Positions 8,455 to 17,961 of a stretch of 64,000 nucleotides of DNA are shown one piece after another (position 1 is the stretch's first letter; each line of letters begins with the position of its first letter). The notes under the pieces are model-generated. The model was not told the DNA's origin, searched no databases, and worked only from the letters and a program-made list of their open reading frames with translations. Made by a program: the position numbers and the translations under genes. Source of the stretch: DATKLL01 sp035542475 (GTDB lineage Bacteria; Desulfobacterota; Syntrophia; Syntrophales; UBA2185); contig DATKLL010000134.1 in assembly GCA_035542475.1 (NCBI GenBank), positions 4,409 to 68,408 of the forward strand. The letters are read 5' to 3'.

Positions 8455-11043
8455 TTACCTTTTCTTAAAAATCATCTCACCGTTATCTTTCGCATCAACG
8501 ATAACGTGGTCTCCTTCAGCAAATGTCCCGTTCAGAATCCTTAAGGCAAGATTATCCAGGAGCAGTTTCTGAAGAGCCCTTTTCAGGGGTCTTGCACCGT
8601 AAACCGGGCTGTAGCCGGACTTAGCTATATATTTTTTTGCATTTTCTGTCAATTCAAGTGTCAACTTGCGTTCCTTCAATCGTTTCTCAATCAAACCTAT
8701 CTGAATATCAATAATCCTGTCTATGTCATTAACGGTCAACGATCTGAACGTAATGATATCATCTATGCGATTCAGAAATTCCGGTCTGAAGGTTGATCTG
8801 AGGGCTTCCATCGTCCTTATCCGTTTGTCTTCGTCGCTGATGGATGGATCGTGTATCCATTGTCCTCCGATGTTGGAGGTCATAATGACAATGGTATTTT
8901 TAAAATCAACAGTCCTTCCGTGGCCGTCGGTCAATCTGCCGTCATCGAGAATTTGCAGCAGGATATTGAACACGTCCATGTGCGCCTTTTCAATTTCGTC
9001 GAAGAGCACGACTGTATAAGGCCTTCTCCGTACAGCTTCAGTCAGATAGCCACCCTCATCGTATCCCACATATCCCGGGGGTGCGCCGATCAGGCGCGCG
9101 ACAGAGTGCTTTTCCATGTACTCGGACATATCGATCCTGATCATGGCCTGCTCATTGGCGAACATAAATTCGGCTAAGGCCCTTGCCAGCTCCGTCTTTC
9201 CGACACCCGTAGGTCCCAGGAAGATGAAGGAGCCTATTGGCCTGTTCGGGTCCTGAAGGCCTGACCGGGCCCTTCTCAGGGCACTGGATACGGCGGCAAT
9301 ACCTTCATCCTGGCCGACCACCCTTTGTTTAAGCCTTTCTTCCATATGAATCAGTTTTTGTACATCGCTTTCCATCATGCGTGATACGGGGATACCTGTC
9401 CAGTTGGCCACAACTTCAGCCACATCTTCCGAATCCACCTCTTCTTTCAACATTTTGTTGTCTTTTTGGATATCGGAAAGCCTGGTGTTTTCTTGGTCCA
9501 GCTCTTTATTCAGTTCGACAAGCTTTCCGTAACGTATCTCTGCCGCCTTTGCGAGATTTCCCTCTCTCTGGGCATTCATCTCTTCAGCTTTATATTCTTC
9601 GATCTTACTTTTGATAATCTGAATCTTGCGTATTATTTCTTTCTCCTTCCCCCAATGCCCCTTCATTTTTTCCATAGACGCTTTGAGTTCCGAGAGTTCC
9701 CTATCAATCTTGTCACGTCTTTCCTGGGTCGTTTTTTCCATGTCGTTCTTCAGGGACTGCCGCTCAATTTCCAGTTGCGTTATTTTTCTCTCAATTGTAT
9801 CAATTTCGGCCGGCATGCTGTCGAGTTCGATCCGGAGTCGAGAGGCCGCCTCATCAATCAGATCAACCGCCTTGTCCGGCAGAAACCTGTCGCTGATATA
9901 TCGATGGGAGAGTGTCGCGGCAGCGATAATTGCGGAATCCTTGATCCTCACCCCATGGTGAACCTCGTAGCGTTCTTTTAAACCCCGGAGGATGGCGATA
10001 GTATCCTCCACCGTTGGTTCCCTTACAATGATCGGTTGGAATCTCCTTTCAAGGGCAGGGTCTTTTTCGATGTGTTTACGATATTCATTTAATGTAGTTG
10101 CTCCGATACAGCGTAATTCTCCCCTGGCAAGGGCGGGTTTCAGCATATTGGATGCATCGATGGCCCCTTCTGCCGCTCCGGCGCCAACTACAGTGTGTAT
10201 TTCATCAATAAAGAGGACGATCTCTCCTTGAGCGTCTGTTACTTCTTTAAGTACTGCTTTAAGCCTTTCTTCGAATTCTCCCCGGTACTTTGCGCCTGCA
10301 ACTAGAGCGCCTATATCCAAGCCGACTATTCGTTTGTCCTTCAAGCTGTCCGGGACGTCGCCGTTTATAATACGTTGGGCAAGGCCTTCCACAATGGCCG
10401 TCTTGCCCACACCAGGTTCCCCTATAAGAACAGGATTGTTTTTTGTTCTTCTGGAAAGTACATGCATGATCCTCCTGATTTCATCGTCCCTGCCGATAAC
10501 GGGATCAAAAGCTCCCTTCTTGGCAAGGTCGTTAAAATCCCGGGCATAACGCTTCAGTGCCTGATATTTCTCCTCCGGGTTGGGGTCTGTTATCCTCTGG
10601 CTTCCCCTGATTTCCACAAGAACTCTGAAAATATTGTCCTTCGTAATGCCGTTACCTCGAAGTATTTTTCCGGCTGCACCTTCCTTTTCCTCGGCAATTA
10701 CTACCAGAATATGTTCGGCACTTACGTATTCATCTTTCAGGCGGGCAGCTTCGATAAGTGCATCGTCTAACACTTTATTCAACCTTGGTGTGATGTAGGT
10801 CTGGCCCGCCCCGGCACCTTCGATTTTTGGTAATTTTTCCAGTGCTTTTGTTATCTCGGATTCAATACGTCCGGCATCTGCTCCAAGTTTTTTGAATATT
10901 TCCGTGACAACCCCTTCCGGCTGTTTCAGGAATGATAGAAGCAGATGCTCAACATTCACGGCCTGATGTCCGTATTTATTTGCTAAGTTCTGGGCCTCCT
11001 GAAGGGCCTCTTGAACCTTCAGTGTAAATTTGTCAAACCTCAT
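8455..11043 (-). CDS. clpB: ATP-dependent disaggregase ClpB
   Basis: An 862-residue Hsp100 chaperone that works with DnaK to dissolve protein aggregates. Order: Clp N-domain (1-145, two repeats), first AAA+ module with GEPGVGKTAIVEGLA near 205, the long M-domain coiled coil (about 400-530, rich in Lys/Glu), then the second AAA+ module with GPTGVGKTELARALA near 605 and the sensor region GARPLKRALQKLL near 815. Full length with no deviations seen. It lies between a DacZ-like cyclase (12 bases upstream) and htpX. The divergent rpoH gene just upstream suggests sigma32 control, though I found no clear sigma32 promoter. Confidence 0.98.
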   Translation of the reverse strand: MRFDKFTLKVQEALQEAQNLANKYGHQAVNVEHLLLSFLKQPEGVVTEIFKKLGADAGRIESEITKALEKLPKIEGAGAGQTYITPRLNKVLDDALIEAARLKDEYVSAEHILVVIAEEKEGAAGKILRGNGITKDNIFRVLVEIRGSQRITDPNPEEKYQALKRYARDFNDLAKKGAFDPVIGRDDEIRRIMHVLSRRTKNNPVLIGEPGVGKTAIVEGLAQRIINGDVPDSLKDKRIVGLDIGALVAGAKYRGEFEERLKAVLKEVTDAQGEIVLFIDEIHTVVGAGAAEGAIDASNMLKPALARGELRCIGATTLNEYRKHIEKDPALERRFQPIIVREPTVEDTIAILRGLKERYEVHHGVRIKDSAIIAAATLSHRYISDRFLPDKAVDLIDEAASRLRIELDSMPAEIDTIERKITQLEIERQSLKNDMEKTTQERRDKIDRELSELKASMEKMKGHWGKEKEIIRKIQIIKSKIEEYKAEEMNAQREGNLAKAAEIRYGKLVELNKELDQENTRLSDIQKDNKMLKEEVDSEDVAEVVANWTGIPVSRMMESDVQKLIHMEERLKQRVVGQDEGIAAVSSALRRARSGLQDPNRPIGSFIFLGPTGVGKTELARALAEFMFANEQAMIRIDMSEYMEKHSVARLIGAPPGYVGYDEGGYLTEAVRRRPYTVVLFDEIEKAHMDVFNILLQILDDGRLTDGHGRTVDFKNTIVIMTSNIGGQWIHDPSISDEDKRIRTMEALRSTFRPEFLNRIDDIITFRSLTVNDIDRIIDIQIGLIEKRLKERKLTLELTENAKKYIAKSGYSPVYGARPLKRALQKLLLDNLALRILNGTFAEGDHVIVDAKDNGEMIFKKR

Positions 11044-11055
11044 TGTGCCTCCGAT

Positions 11056-11925
11056 TTATGGTATTGGCTTTAAAATGCTCACGAAGAGCTTCCCGTTTTT
11101 GAATACACTGACATTGCCGGTTGATTCGGAAAGGACAATAGCGATGGCATTAGTGACATCTGTAATTCCCGCGGCGGCGATATGCCTGCTCCCCAAACCC
11201 TGAGGAAAATCCTTGCTCTCCATGGCTGCATTTAGATGCCTGCCAGCCGTAACTATAGCACCGTTATCCTTTATGATAAATGCACCATCGATGGCTGAAA
11301 ACTCCTTGATCGTTTCTATCAAATCGGGATTAAGGATATTTCTCTCCTCTTCCGTATATCCCAAAAAGGGGTTGATGACCATCTGCCTGGAAAGCTGAAG
11401 CACCTTTTCGTCATCCCCCAAAACGAAAATGCATCCGACTTTTCTCCCTTCTCTTCCTTGAGCTGCCAATTCAAGAACAATATTAAGGGACTCACTAAAG
11501 ACTTCCGGGTGAACCACCTGTGTTATGTCTGTGATATTCTGTGAAGTCAAAACCTCAAATTCCTTACCGACATCGATCATGAAGATACTGTCCACGTAGC
11601 CCAACTTGGGAAGGCCACTAATGCAGACTAGTTTATCTCCCTTTTTAAAGAGGCCTGCGGCGATACCTTTGGTGATGGCTATTTTAATCTGACCCAAGCG
11701 CGAAAGATTAACGTCTGGGACATTTATAACTGTCCCTAGATTGATCAATTCTTCTGCTAATTCTTCTTCACCCCTGGTAACCAGGACGAGGTTGAAACAT
11801 GGTTTTTCACCTTTGGCAACGTGCAATTCCGAGGCGGCGTCCGTATAGAGCATAAGAGCCTTTGCTTTAACCTCATCGGCTATACGGCAGGCATGATCTA
11901 GTATGATCCGATTGATATCCTTCAT
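11056..11925 (-). CDS. DacZ-like diadenylate cyclase (c-di-AMP synthase)
   Basis: A 289-residue protein with a C-terminal DisA-N/DAC domain, which condenses two ATP into cyclic di-AMP. The DGA motif is at residues 213-215 and the substrate loop GLGSRHIAAAGITDVTNAI at about 243-261. The usual RHR reads RHI here (247-249), so the third position differs from DisA and CdaA. The N-terminal half (KAKALMLYTDAASEL near 20-35, GDKLVCISGLP near 96) resembles a pyruvate-kinase C-terminal-like domain, the layout I recall for archaeal DacZ. There are no membrane helices or HhH domain, so it is neither CdaA nor DisA. It starts the dacZ-like, clpB, htpX operon, 229 bases from the divergent rpoH. Domain recognition is by eye. 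Confidence 0.8.
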   Translation of the reverse strand: MKDINRIILDHACRIADEVKAKALMLYTDAASELHVAKGEKPCFNLVLVTRGEEELAEELINLGTVINVPDVNLSRLGQIKIAITKGIAAGLFKKGDKLVCISGLPKLGYVDSIFMIDVGKEFEVLTSQNITDITQVVHPEVFSESLNIVLELAAQGREGRKVGCIFVLGDDEKVLQLSRQMVINPFLGYTEEERNILNPDLIETIKEFSAIDGAFIIKDNGAIVTAGRHLNAAMESKDFPQGLGSRHIAAAGITDVTNAIAIVLSESTGNVSVFKNGKLFVSILKPIP

Positions 11926-12078
11926 GTATCGTCTCCCCTGTTTAAGTTATCATATTCTTTAAAAATATCAGGTATAAATAATTATAATAATTTTTTATAA
12001 ATTAACCATAAACACCATATAAGTCAATATGCCTAACAAAGAATATATTTATATAATATTACAGTGTAAAATATACTC

Positions 12079-12107
12079 TTGACTGTAGATTGATACTTAA
12101 ATATTAT
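12079..12107 (+). promoter_or_regulatory. sigma70-type promoter of rpoH
   Basis: TTGACT (12079-12084) and TATTAT (12102-12107) are separated by 17 bases, each matching five of six consensus positions. They lie about 50 bases ahead of the GTG start of rpoH, in an extremely AT-rich stretch. Confidence 0.65.
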
Positions 12108-12154
12108 ATAAATCTTAATATATTTGTAACGGATGCATTAAGGAGGAATATCAA

Positions 12155-13015
12155 GTGGAACTTCCGTCGGTTACCAGCACCCTTGACATTTATATAGCTG
12201 AGATCAATAGATTTCCTGTCTTAAGCGCGGATGAAGAATTCAGATTGGCTGTCAGATTTAAAAAATATAACGATGTGGATGCTGCTGAGAAACTTGTCAT
12301 TTCAAACTTGAGATTTGTAGTCAAGATAGCACATGAATACAGAAACTATGGAGTGAAATTAACCGACCTGATTCAAGAAGGTAACATTGGTCTTATGCAC
12401 GCCGTGAAAAAATTTGATCCTTATAAAGGCTACCGGCTCATATCTTATGCCGTATGGTGGATAAGAGCGTATATCCAGAATTTCATCATAAAATCATGGA
12501 GCCTCGTAAAAATCGGTACAACCCAGGCGCAGAGGAAGCTTTTTTTTAAGTTAAGTCAGGCTAAGAAAAAACTGGAAAACCTTTCGAAAAAAAACCCTGA
12601 ATTTGGGGAAATTGCAGAATCTCTGGGTGTTAAAGAACATGAGATCGAAGAAATGAATCTCAGGCTTTCTCACCGTGATCTGTCGCTTGATTCATATATT
12701 AATGACGAGGGCGAGACATCTCATATGGATTATCTGACATATGGCGGGGAGGACCAGGAAATGGCTCTTATAAAAAAAGAAGAAATGCACCTGGTTAAAA
12801 GGAATATTGCCGGTGCTCTGGCCAATCTCAATGAAAGAGAAAGCTTTATTATTAAACATCGCATAATGACGGACAGTCCAATAACCCTTCAGGAAATCGG
12901 AAATAAGTTCAATATTACGAGGGAACGGGCCAGACAAATTGAGAAACAGGCCCTTAAGAAGCTGAGACTCCTCATTCCATATCTGGGCAAAGAACAAGCG
13001 TTGCTGGAGGCCTAA
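12155..13015 (+). CDS. rpoH: heat-shock sigma factor RpoH (sigma32)
   Basis: A 286-residue group-3 sigma factor that directs RNA polymerase to heat-shock genes. Region 2 is clear (NLRFVVKIAHEYRNYG near residue 50, DLIQEGNIGLMHAVKKFDP near 69, YAVWWIRAYIQNFI near 95). The RpoH box QRKLFFKLSQAKKKL near 126 separates it from RpoD and RpoS. Region 4 with ITRERARQIEKQALKKLR is near 255. The start is GTG, with AGGAGGA eight bases upstream. It diverges from the dacZ-like/clpB/htpX operon and converges with dnaB. Confidence 0.95.
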   Translation: MELPSVTSTLDIYIAEINRFPVLSADEEFRLAVRFKKYNDVDAAEKLVISNLRFVVKIAHEYRNYGVKLTDLIQEGNIGLMHAVKKFDPYKGYRLISYAVWWIRAYIQNFIIKSWSLVKIGTTQAQRKLFFKLSQAKKKLENLSKKNPEFGEIAESLGVKEHEIEEMNLRLSHRDLSLDSYINDEGETSHMDYLTYGGEDQEMALIKKEEMHLVKRNIAGALANLNERESFIIKHRIMTDSPITLQEIGNKFNITRERARQIEKQALKKLRLLIPYLGKEQALLEA

Positions 13016-13032
13016 GTAAAGGTATGTCGAAG

Positions 13033-14391
13033 TTATGAATCCATATCAATTCCTCTGGCCAGCGTTTCGAAACGAGTGAATTGTTCACGAAATAATAATT
13101 TTACCATACCTGTAGGCCCATTTCTCTGCTTCCCGATAATGATCTCGGCTAAACCTTTCTCAGGATTTTCCTCAGATTTGTTGTAGACCTCATCTCTATA
13201 AATAAAAGCAATCAAATCCGCATCCTGTTCAATGGCCCCCGAATCTCTGAGGTCAGCCATCTGCGGTCTTTTGTCACTTCTGTCTTCTACCTTCCGGTTC
13301 AACTGGGAAAGGGCTACAACAGGAACATTCAGTTCCTTTGCCAGTGCCTTCAAGGAACGGCTGATTTCCGATATTTCCTGTTCTCTTGATTCTTTATAGC
13401 CGCCGCTTCTCATGAGCTGCAAGTAGTCAAGAATGATCAAACCAAGATCAACCTCTGCCTTTAAACGCCGCGCTTTTGCCTTCATTTCTAAGGCGGTAAT
13501 AGCCGGTGAATCATCAATAAATATTTGGGCCTCGGAAAGCCTTCCCGCAGCGGCGATCAACTTTGGCCAATCAGCTTCTCCCAGGAACCCCTTTCTGATT
13601 CTTTGTGAATCTACCTGTGCCTCCGAAGAAAGCATGCGAAGGGCAAGTTGTTCCTTAGACATTTCCAGAGAAAATATGGCAACCGGGATGTTCGCATCGA
13701 GAGCTGCATGCTGGGCAATATTCAGGGCAAAAGCGGTCTTCCCCATGCTCGGTCGGCCCGCTATGATAATTAAATCGGATTTCTGTAATCCTGAAGTTTT
13801 GTCGTCGATCTTCTCAAATCCGGTGGGAACACCTGTGACAAGTTCTTTTCTCTCATAGAGTTTTTCAATGGTTTTGACGCTTTCCTTGATTATGTCTTTG
13901 AAAGGACTGAACGCGGGTCTTATTTTATTTTCAGATATCTCAAATATGGCGTGTTCTGCCTCGTCAAGGACAGTATCAATGTCCACTCCCGAATTATAAC
14001 TCTTATTTAAAATTTCTGTTGCTGTGCCTATCAGTCTGCGAAGCGTCGCCTTTTCTCTTACGATCTTTGAATAATGGGATATATTGGCTGCCGACGGCAC
14101 ATTGTCCGCAAGAGAGGAAAGATAAGAAACTCCACCCGCCTGATCAAGCTGATTCTTGCTTTTCAAGATGTTGCTTAGAGTGATCAGATCACTCGGTTCG
14201 TTTTTATCATACAGTTCAACAATTGCAGCAAATATCTTGCGGTGGGCTTCGCTGTAGAAATCATCAACCTCAAGTATTTCAAGAACGCTGTTCAGCGACT
14301 GGTTATCGAGCAGTATTCCTCCAATCACAGACTGCTCCGCTTCAAGATTCTGCGGAGGTAATTTATGCAAAGAGGTGTCGATGTCTTTCAT
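13033..14391 (-). CDS. dnaB: replicative DNA helicase DnaB
   Basis: The 452-residue hexameric helicase of the replication fork. The N-terminal domain begins with LPPQNLEAEQSVIGGILLD near residue 11. The RecA-like domain has Walker A in IIAGRPSMGKTAFAL near 205, Walker B in LIILDYLQLM near 313, and the H4 region LSQLNRKVEDRSDKRPQMADLR near 355. Length is normal and there is no intein. It is the last gene of rpsF-rpsR-DUF2232-rplI-dnaB, 12 bases after rplI. Confidence 0.98.
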   Translation of the reverse strand: MKDIDTSLHKLPPQNLEAEQSVIGGILLDNQSLNSVLEILEVDDFYSEAHRKIFAAIVELYDKNEPSDLITLSNILKSKNQLDQAGGVSYLSSLADNVPSAANISHYSKIVREKATLRRLIGTATEILNKSYNSGVDIDTVLDEAEHAIFEISENKIRPAFSPFKDIIKESVKTIEKLYERKELVTGVPTGFEKIDDKTSGLQKSDLIIIAGRPSMGKTAFALNIAQHAALDANIPVAIFSLEMSKEQLALRMLSSEAQVDSQRIRKGFLGEADWPKLIAAAGRLSEAQIFIDDSPAITALEMKAKARRLKAEVDLGLIILDYLQLMRSGGYKESREQEISEISRSLKALAKELNVPVVALSQLNRKVEDRSDKRPQMADLRDSGAIEQDADLIAFIYRDEVYNKSEENPEKGLAEIIIGKQRNGPTGMVKLLFREQFTRFETLARGIDMDS

Positions 14392-14403
14392 GGTAAGTTT
14401 TTC

Positions 14404-14850
14404 TTAAGCCTCACCAACAACCGTAATCTTTATTTCGGCTGTAACGCCGGGTTGAAGTTTGATCTTAACGGGGAATTCACCGAGAGACCTTACAGGCTCT
14501 TCAAGGATTATCATTTTCCTGTCGATCTCTATTCCCTGCTCGACGAGGGATTTTTCTATGTCCTTTGTAGTGACAGATCCGAATAACTTGTCTTGTTCCC
14601 CGGCTCGCCGGTACAGTGTACAGGTTACACCCCTGAGTTTTTCAACCATCAATTCGGCTTTTTTCCTTTCACTTTCAATTTTCTTCATTATACGCTTCTT
14701 CTCATGCTCTAAAGCCTTAATAGACCAGCTGCTCGCTTCTATTGCCAATCCTTTGGGAATCAGATAGTTCCTTGCATAGCCGTCCGCAACCTTTACTGCG
14801 TCCCCTGCCTTTCCAAGGGATTCAACATTTTCTTTTAATATGACCTTCAT
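14404..14850 (-). CDS. rplI: 50S ribosomal protein L9
   Basis: 148 residues. The N-terminal domain has the L9 signature (MKVILKENVESLGKAGD, then GYARNYLIPKGLA near 25-37). The central connecting helix is Lys/Glu-rich, and the C-terminal rRNA-binding domain starts near residue 80 (LFGSVTTKDI). It stands in its usual place between the DUF2232 gene and dnaB. Confidence 0.98.
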   Translation of the reverse strand: MKVILKENVESLGKAGDAVKVADGYARNYLIPKGLAIEASSWSIKALEHEKKRIMKKIESERKKAELMVEKLRGVTCTLYRRAGEQDKLFGSVTTKDIEKSLVEQGIEIDRKMIILEEPVRSLGEFPVKIKLQPGVTAEIKITVVGEA

Positions 14851-14906
14851 AAAACTCTCCTTGTAAAACTGATTTTCTCACAATAATTATGTTATGAAAA
14901 GCATGT

Positions 14907-15875
14907 TTATGTGGTGGCATCTGTTAATGGATTAATAAATTTTCTAAAATCAATCCATAAATCAATTATGCCTACAGCAATTACGATTAGGATGATATAT
15001 TGCTGAGCAAATATAAGAACGTAACAAGGGATCCTGAAAAGTCTATGAACGTTTTTGGCTTTGAACAAAAAGCCAATGACTGACATGCCCTGAAGGAAAT
15101 AAACAAACAAACAGATAAGCAGCAGATTAAGCCCAAGAATTTGTACCCATTCAACGGGGATCAGAAGCATTACTCCGTTAGCTATGAGAATCCATATCAG
15201 GCTTTCCGGAGCCTTCCATCGTGATAGATCACCAAAGTCAGGATACCAAATCCTGTTTTTCTGAAATAGCTCCCTTGCTGCCATTATATTTATCCATACT
15301 GTAAAGGATGCGCTTACGAGCAAGATAGCAGGAAAAATGTTTGTAAAAAAATGGGTGATCTGTTTAATATTATTCTTGGCCAGGTCTATCTGTTCCACTG
15401 GAATATCCAACTGAGCATAGAGCTGAATAATTTCTTGGATGTCCCTTTCAATGTAATCTTCAATCAGAAGCCATGGTTGTTTTCCCAAAGAGAGACTTTG
15501 AAAAAAAATAAACGTAAACCACAATATAGTAAGAACCAAGACCGGAAGAATGATTGTTGTTTCGATGGAGTAATTTTTACGAAAAATCTCCGAAAGGATA
15601 ACTCCCAAACTCCCTAATAAAAATAATAAGGGTATATTTGCCGATGAATCGAAAATTGTCAGGATTATGGCGACTAAAGAAAGAGATATGGCAAAAATTG
15701 TCGATCCCTGCACCCTGCCTGTTTTTGAATAATAATAAAAAATCGGCAGGGGTGATATAATAAAAAAGAAGGGACCTATTATGGGAATGAGCAATGCAGC
15801 AAGAAATGCCAGGGAGGATATGGCTATGCCTATGAAAAAGTTACTACTGAAAAATTCACCCCTTTCTTTTCTCAA
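14907..15875 (-). CDS. DUF2232 membrane protein (YybS-like)
   Basis: A 322-residue integral membrane protein with about eight hydrophobic segments; the first pair spans residues 12-48. DUF2232 proteins have no assigned biochemical role. They are repeatedly found between rpsR and rplI in deltaproteobacteria and in Firmicutes, as here, which supports the family call. A soluble loop lies around residues 140-170 (DYIERDIQEIIQLYAQLDI). The start is TTG. It is followed 56 bases later by rplI. Confidence 0.8.
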   Translation of the reverse strand: MRKERGEFFSSNFFIGIAISSLAFLAALLIPIIGPFFFIISPLPIFYYYSKTGRVQGSTIFAISLSLVAIILTIFDSSANIPLLFLLGSLGVILSEIFRKNYSIETTIILPVLVLTILWFTFIFFQSLSLGKQPWLLIEDYIERDIQEIIQLYAQLDIPVEQIDLAKNNIKQITHFFTNIFPAILLVSASFTVWINIMAARELFQKNRIWYPDFGDLSRWKAPESLIWILIANGVMLLIPVEWVQILGLNLLLICLFVYFLQGMSVIGFLFKAKNVHRLFRIPCYVLIFAQQYIILIVIAVGIIDLWIDFRKFINPLTDATT

Positions 15876-15919
15876 AGTCCAAATCCATTAATATTAGTCT
15901 AAATAGAATAAATTTTATA

Positions 15920-16198
15920 TTACCATTCAGATACAACAAAGGGCAGCAGTGCAATAGTCCTCGCTCTTTTTATAGCTACAGTCACTTCTCTTTGATGTTT
16001 TGCACAGTTTCCAGTAATCCTTCTCGGTATGATCTTTCCCCTGTCAGTAATGTAATCTTTTAAAATAAGGGGTTCCTTATATTCAATTTTTATTTCCGAA
16101 TCCGTACAAAATCTGCAAAATTTCCTTTTGTGGTAGAATTTTTTTTGCGGCTTTGAGTCGGTTTTTGATGTCCTTGTGTCTCTTGACGGTGCTGGCAT
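15920..16198 (-). CDS. rpsR: 30S ribosomal protein S18
   Basis: 92 residues. The core KRKFCRFC near residue 24, then LKDYITDRGKIIPRRITGNCAKHQR and the C-terminal AIKRARTIALLPFV, are the S18 consensus. The Cys in FCRFC and the later Cys keep the zinc-binding pattern seen in many bacteria. It partners S6 on the 30S platform and follows rpsF by 47 bases. Confidence 0.97.
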   Translation of the reverse strand: MPAPSRDTRTSKTDSKPQKKFYHKRKFCRFCTDSEIKIEYKEPLILKDYITDRGKIIPRRITGNCAKHQREVTVAIKRARTIALLPFVVSEW

Positions 16199-16245
16199 TT
16201 TTTGTATTATTCTCCCTTCAGACCCTATTTTTTAGTTTAAGTTGG

Positions 16246-16671
16246 TTAGGATGATGTGGAATGTTTATCCTCATCGACTTCAGTCTTATCTGCAGGACTT
16301 TGGCTTTCTGTCGCAGGAGCATTGTGCGGCGCTTCAATGCGTAATTCATCCTGTTTTTCTTTTTCGATCTTTACCAGGTCAGGTTTATCGTCCTTCATTA
16401 TTGTCATGAATTTCAAAATCTTGTCATCGATTTTGAAATTTCGCTCCAGTTCTTCAATGACAGCTCTTTTGCCTACAAAATCGATCATGACATAGAACCC
16501 GTTTGTCTGTTTTTTTATTTCGTAGGCTAATTTTCTTTTGCCCCATTTTTCGATTTTGACAATAACGCCTTTAAAGGATGTGACGATGGTTTCATATCGT
16601 TCAATGAGGCTATTAAGTTCGTCGTCGGGAAGGTCAACTTGGACAATAAACAGGGTTTCGTATCTTTTCAA
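16246..16671 (-). CDS. rpsF: 30S ribosomal protein S6
   Basis: 141 residues, starting MKRYETLFIVQVDLPDDE, with KWGKRKLAYEIKKQTNGFYVMIDF near residue 42, the S6 core. The last 30 residues are a charged, Ser/Thr-rich extension beyond the core (ending DEDKHSTSS). S6 binds S18 and central-domain 16S rRNA. It is the first gene of the rpsF-rpsR-DUF2232-rplI-dnaB block, with AGGAGGT close ahead of its ATG. Confidence 0.97.
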   Translation of the reverse strand: MKRYETLFIVQVDLPDDELNSLIERYETIVTSFKGVIVKIEKWGKRKLAYEIKKQTNGFYVMIDFVGKRAVIEELERNFKIDDKILKFMTIMKDDKPDLVKIEKEKQDELRIEAPHNAPATESQSPADKTEVDEDKHSTSS

Positions 16672-16856
16672 TTTTCTACCTCCTCATGGCTATAAAGTCC
16701 GAACATTTTGTTCGAACAAGGGGTACTGCATGTTATGATTTTAAGTGGAACTGTCATTTATAATATCCTTTATAAGAAATCAAGATTTTTATGTAAAAAA
16801 TGCATCATACCGGTTCATAAGATATTTTATTCTTAATTATGCAATTTGTGATTTAT

Positions 16857-16933
16857 TGGCGGGCGATGCGGGACTTGAACCCACGGCCTCTGGTTCCGGA
16901 GACCAGCGCTCTATCCTACTGAGCTAATCGCCC
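16857..16933 (-). tRNA. tRNA-Arg (anticodon CCG)
   Basis: The minus strand gives a 77-base cloverleaf with encoded CCA. Acceptor GGGCGAT pairs with ATCGCCC, discriminator G. The anticodon arm is CTGGT-CTCCGGA-ACCAG (anticodon CCG), and the T arm is GTGGG-TTCAAGT-CCCGC with one wobble pair. It stands alone between rpsF and metF. Confidence 0.96.
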
Positions 16934-17049
16934 GTTATTTTCGGTGCAATGACTTTCGTTCTTTACGGAAGACATCGGTGTGCATCAGGATGTGCGTCAT
17001 ACACTATATTGCGTAATAACTCAATATATTTTCACAAGTTAAGGTTATA

Positions 17050-17922
17050 TTATGATCTAGTGATAGACAGATCCGTTAGAATTTTCCTAACAGGCTGACT
17101 TCTATTCATGCAGTACAAGTGGAGACCGTCAATATCGCTATTAAGAAGGTTTTCTATCTGAATGATCGCATATTCTATACCGTATTTTTCTACTTCTTCC
17201 GGCTTGTCCTTATTTTTTTCTATCTTGCTCTCGAGCCTGGAAGTTATTTTGACGCCGGAGAGAGATGAAATACGTTTAACCTGATTATAGTTCAGAATAG
17301 GAAAGATTCCAGGTATGATCGGAACATTGATCTTTAACTCCATTGCCAGATCGCGGAAACTGTAAAAGGAGTCATTATTAAAGAACAGTTGTGTTATGAT
17401 GAAATCAGCACCGGCATCTACCTTGCGTTTCAGATTTATCATATCTATCTGAAGACTTGGGGCCTCGATATGACCTTCTGGGTAACCGGCTACGCCTATT
17501 GAAAAATCATTACGCATCCTAATAAATTCAACAAGCTCATTAGCATAACCAAACCCACCCTCTGTCTTCTGGAATTTGTCCATACCGTCAGGAGGATCGC
17601 CTCTTAGGGCAAGAATATTTTCAACATTTTCCTTTTTGAGAGCTTGTATAATATCGGCTATGTCTTCTTTTGTGGACTGAACGCAAGTTAAATGTGCCAG
17701 AACCTCCATCTTAAATTCATTCTTAACCCTTGAGGATATTTCTAAGGTTTTCCCCCTTGTGCTTCCTCCGGCTCCATAGGTTACGGAAATGAAATCCGGC
17801 TTTAATTCTCCCAGCTCTCTGATAGTTGAATATAAATTTTCTATACTGCCTTCTCTCTTTGGAGGAAAAACCTCAAAAGAGAGGGTAAATTTCTTCTGGT
17901 CAAGCAAGTTCTTAATTTTCAT
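17050..17922 (-). CDS. metF: methylenetetrahydrofolate reductase
   Basis: About 290 residues. Reduces 5,10-methylene-THF to 5-methyl-THF for methionine synthesis or, in acetogens and some syntrophs, the methyl branch of the Wood-Ljungdahl pathway. The flavin-barrel motifs are FTLSFEVFPPKREGS near residue 11, FISVTYGAGGSTRGKTLE near 45, HLTCVQST near 78, ILALRGDPP near 104 and FIITQLFFNN near 185. I prefer the ATG at 17922, giving MKIKNLLDQKKF, the usual N-terminus; an upstream start at 17961 adds 13 untypical residues. No metV-like partner is adjacent. Confidence 0.95.
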   Translation of the reverse strand: MKIKNLLDQKKFTLSFEVFPPKREGSIENLYSTIRELGELKPDFISVTYGAGGSTRGKTLEISSRVKNEFKMEVLAHLTCVQSTKEDIADIIQALKKENVENILALRGDPPDGMDKFQKTEGGFGYANELVEFIRMRNDFSIGVAGYPEGHIEAPSLQIDMINLKRKVDAGADFIITQLFFNNDSFYSFRDLAMELKINVPIIPGIFPILNYNQVKRISSLSGVKITSRLESKIEKNKDKPEEVEKYGIEYAIIQIENLLNSDIDGLHLYCMNRSQPVRKILTDLSITRS

Positions 17923-17961
17923 TATGTGAATCCTGAATATTTTTGCCTCAAGAAATGTCAC

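Noticed and set aside
12061..12120. AT-rich stretch ahead of rpoH as a replication origin
   Set aside because: No DnaA-box cluster was seen and no dnaA or dnaN is nearby; a normal promoter explains the stretch.
16857..16933. Plus-strand coding frame over the tRNA-Arg
   Set aside because: The cloverleaf with encoded CCA is complete, so the frame is accidental.
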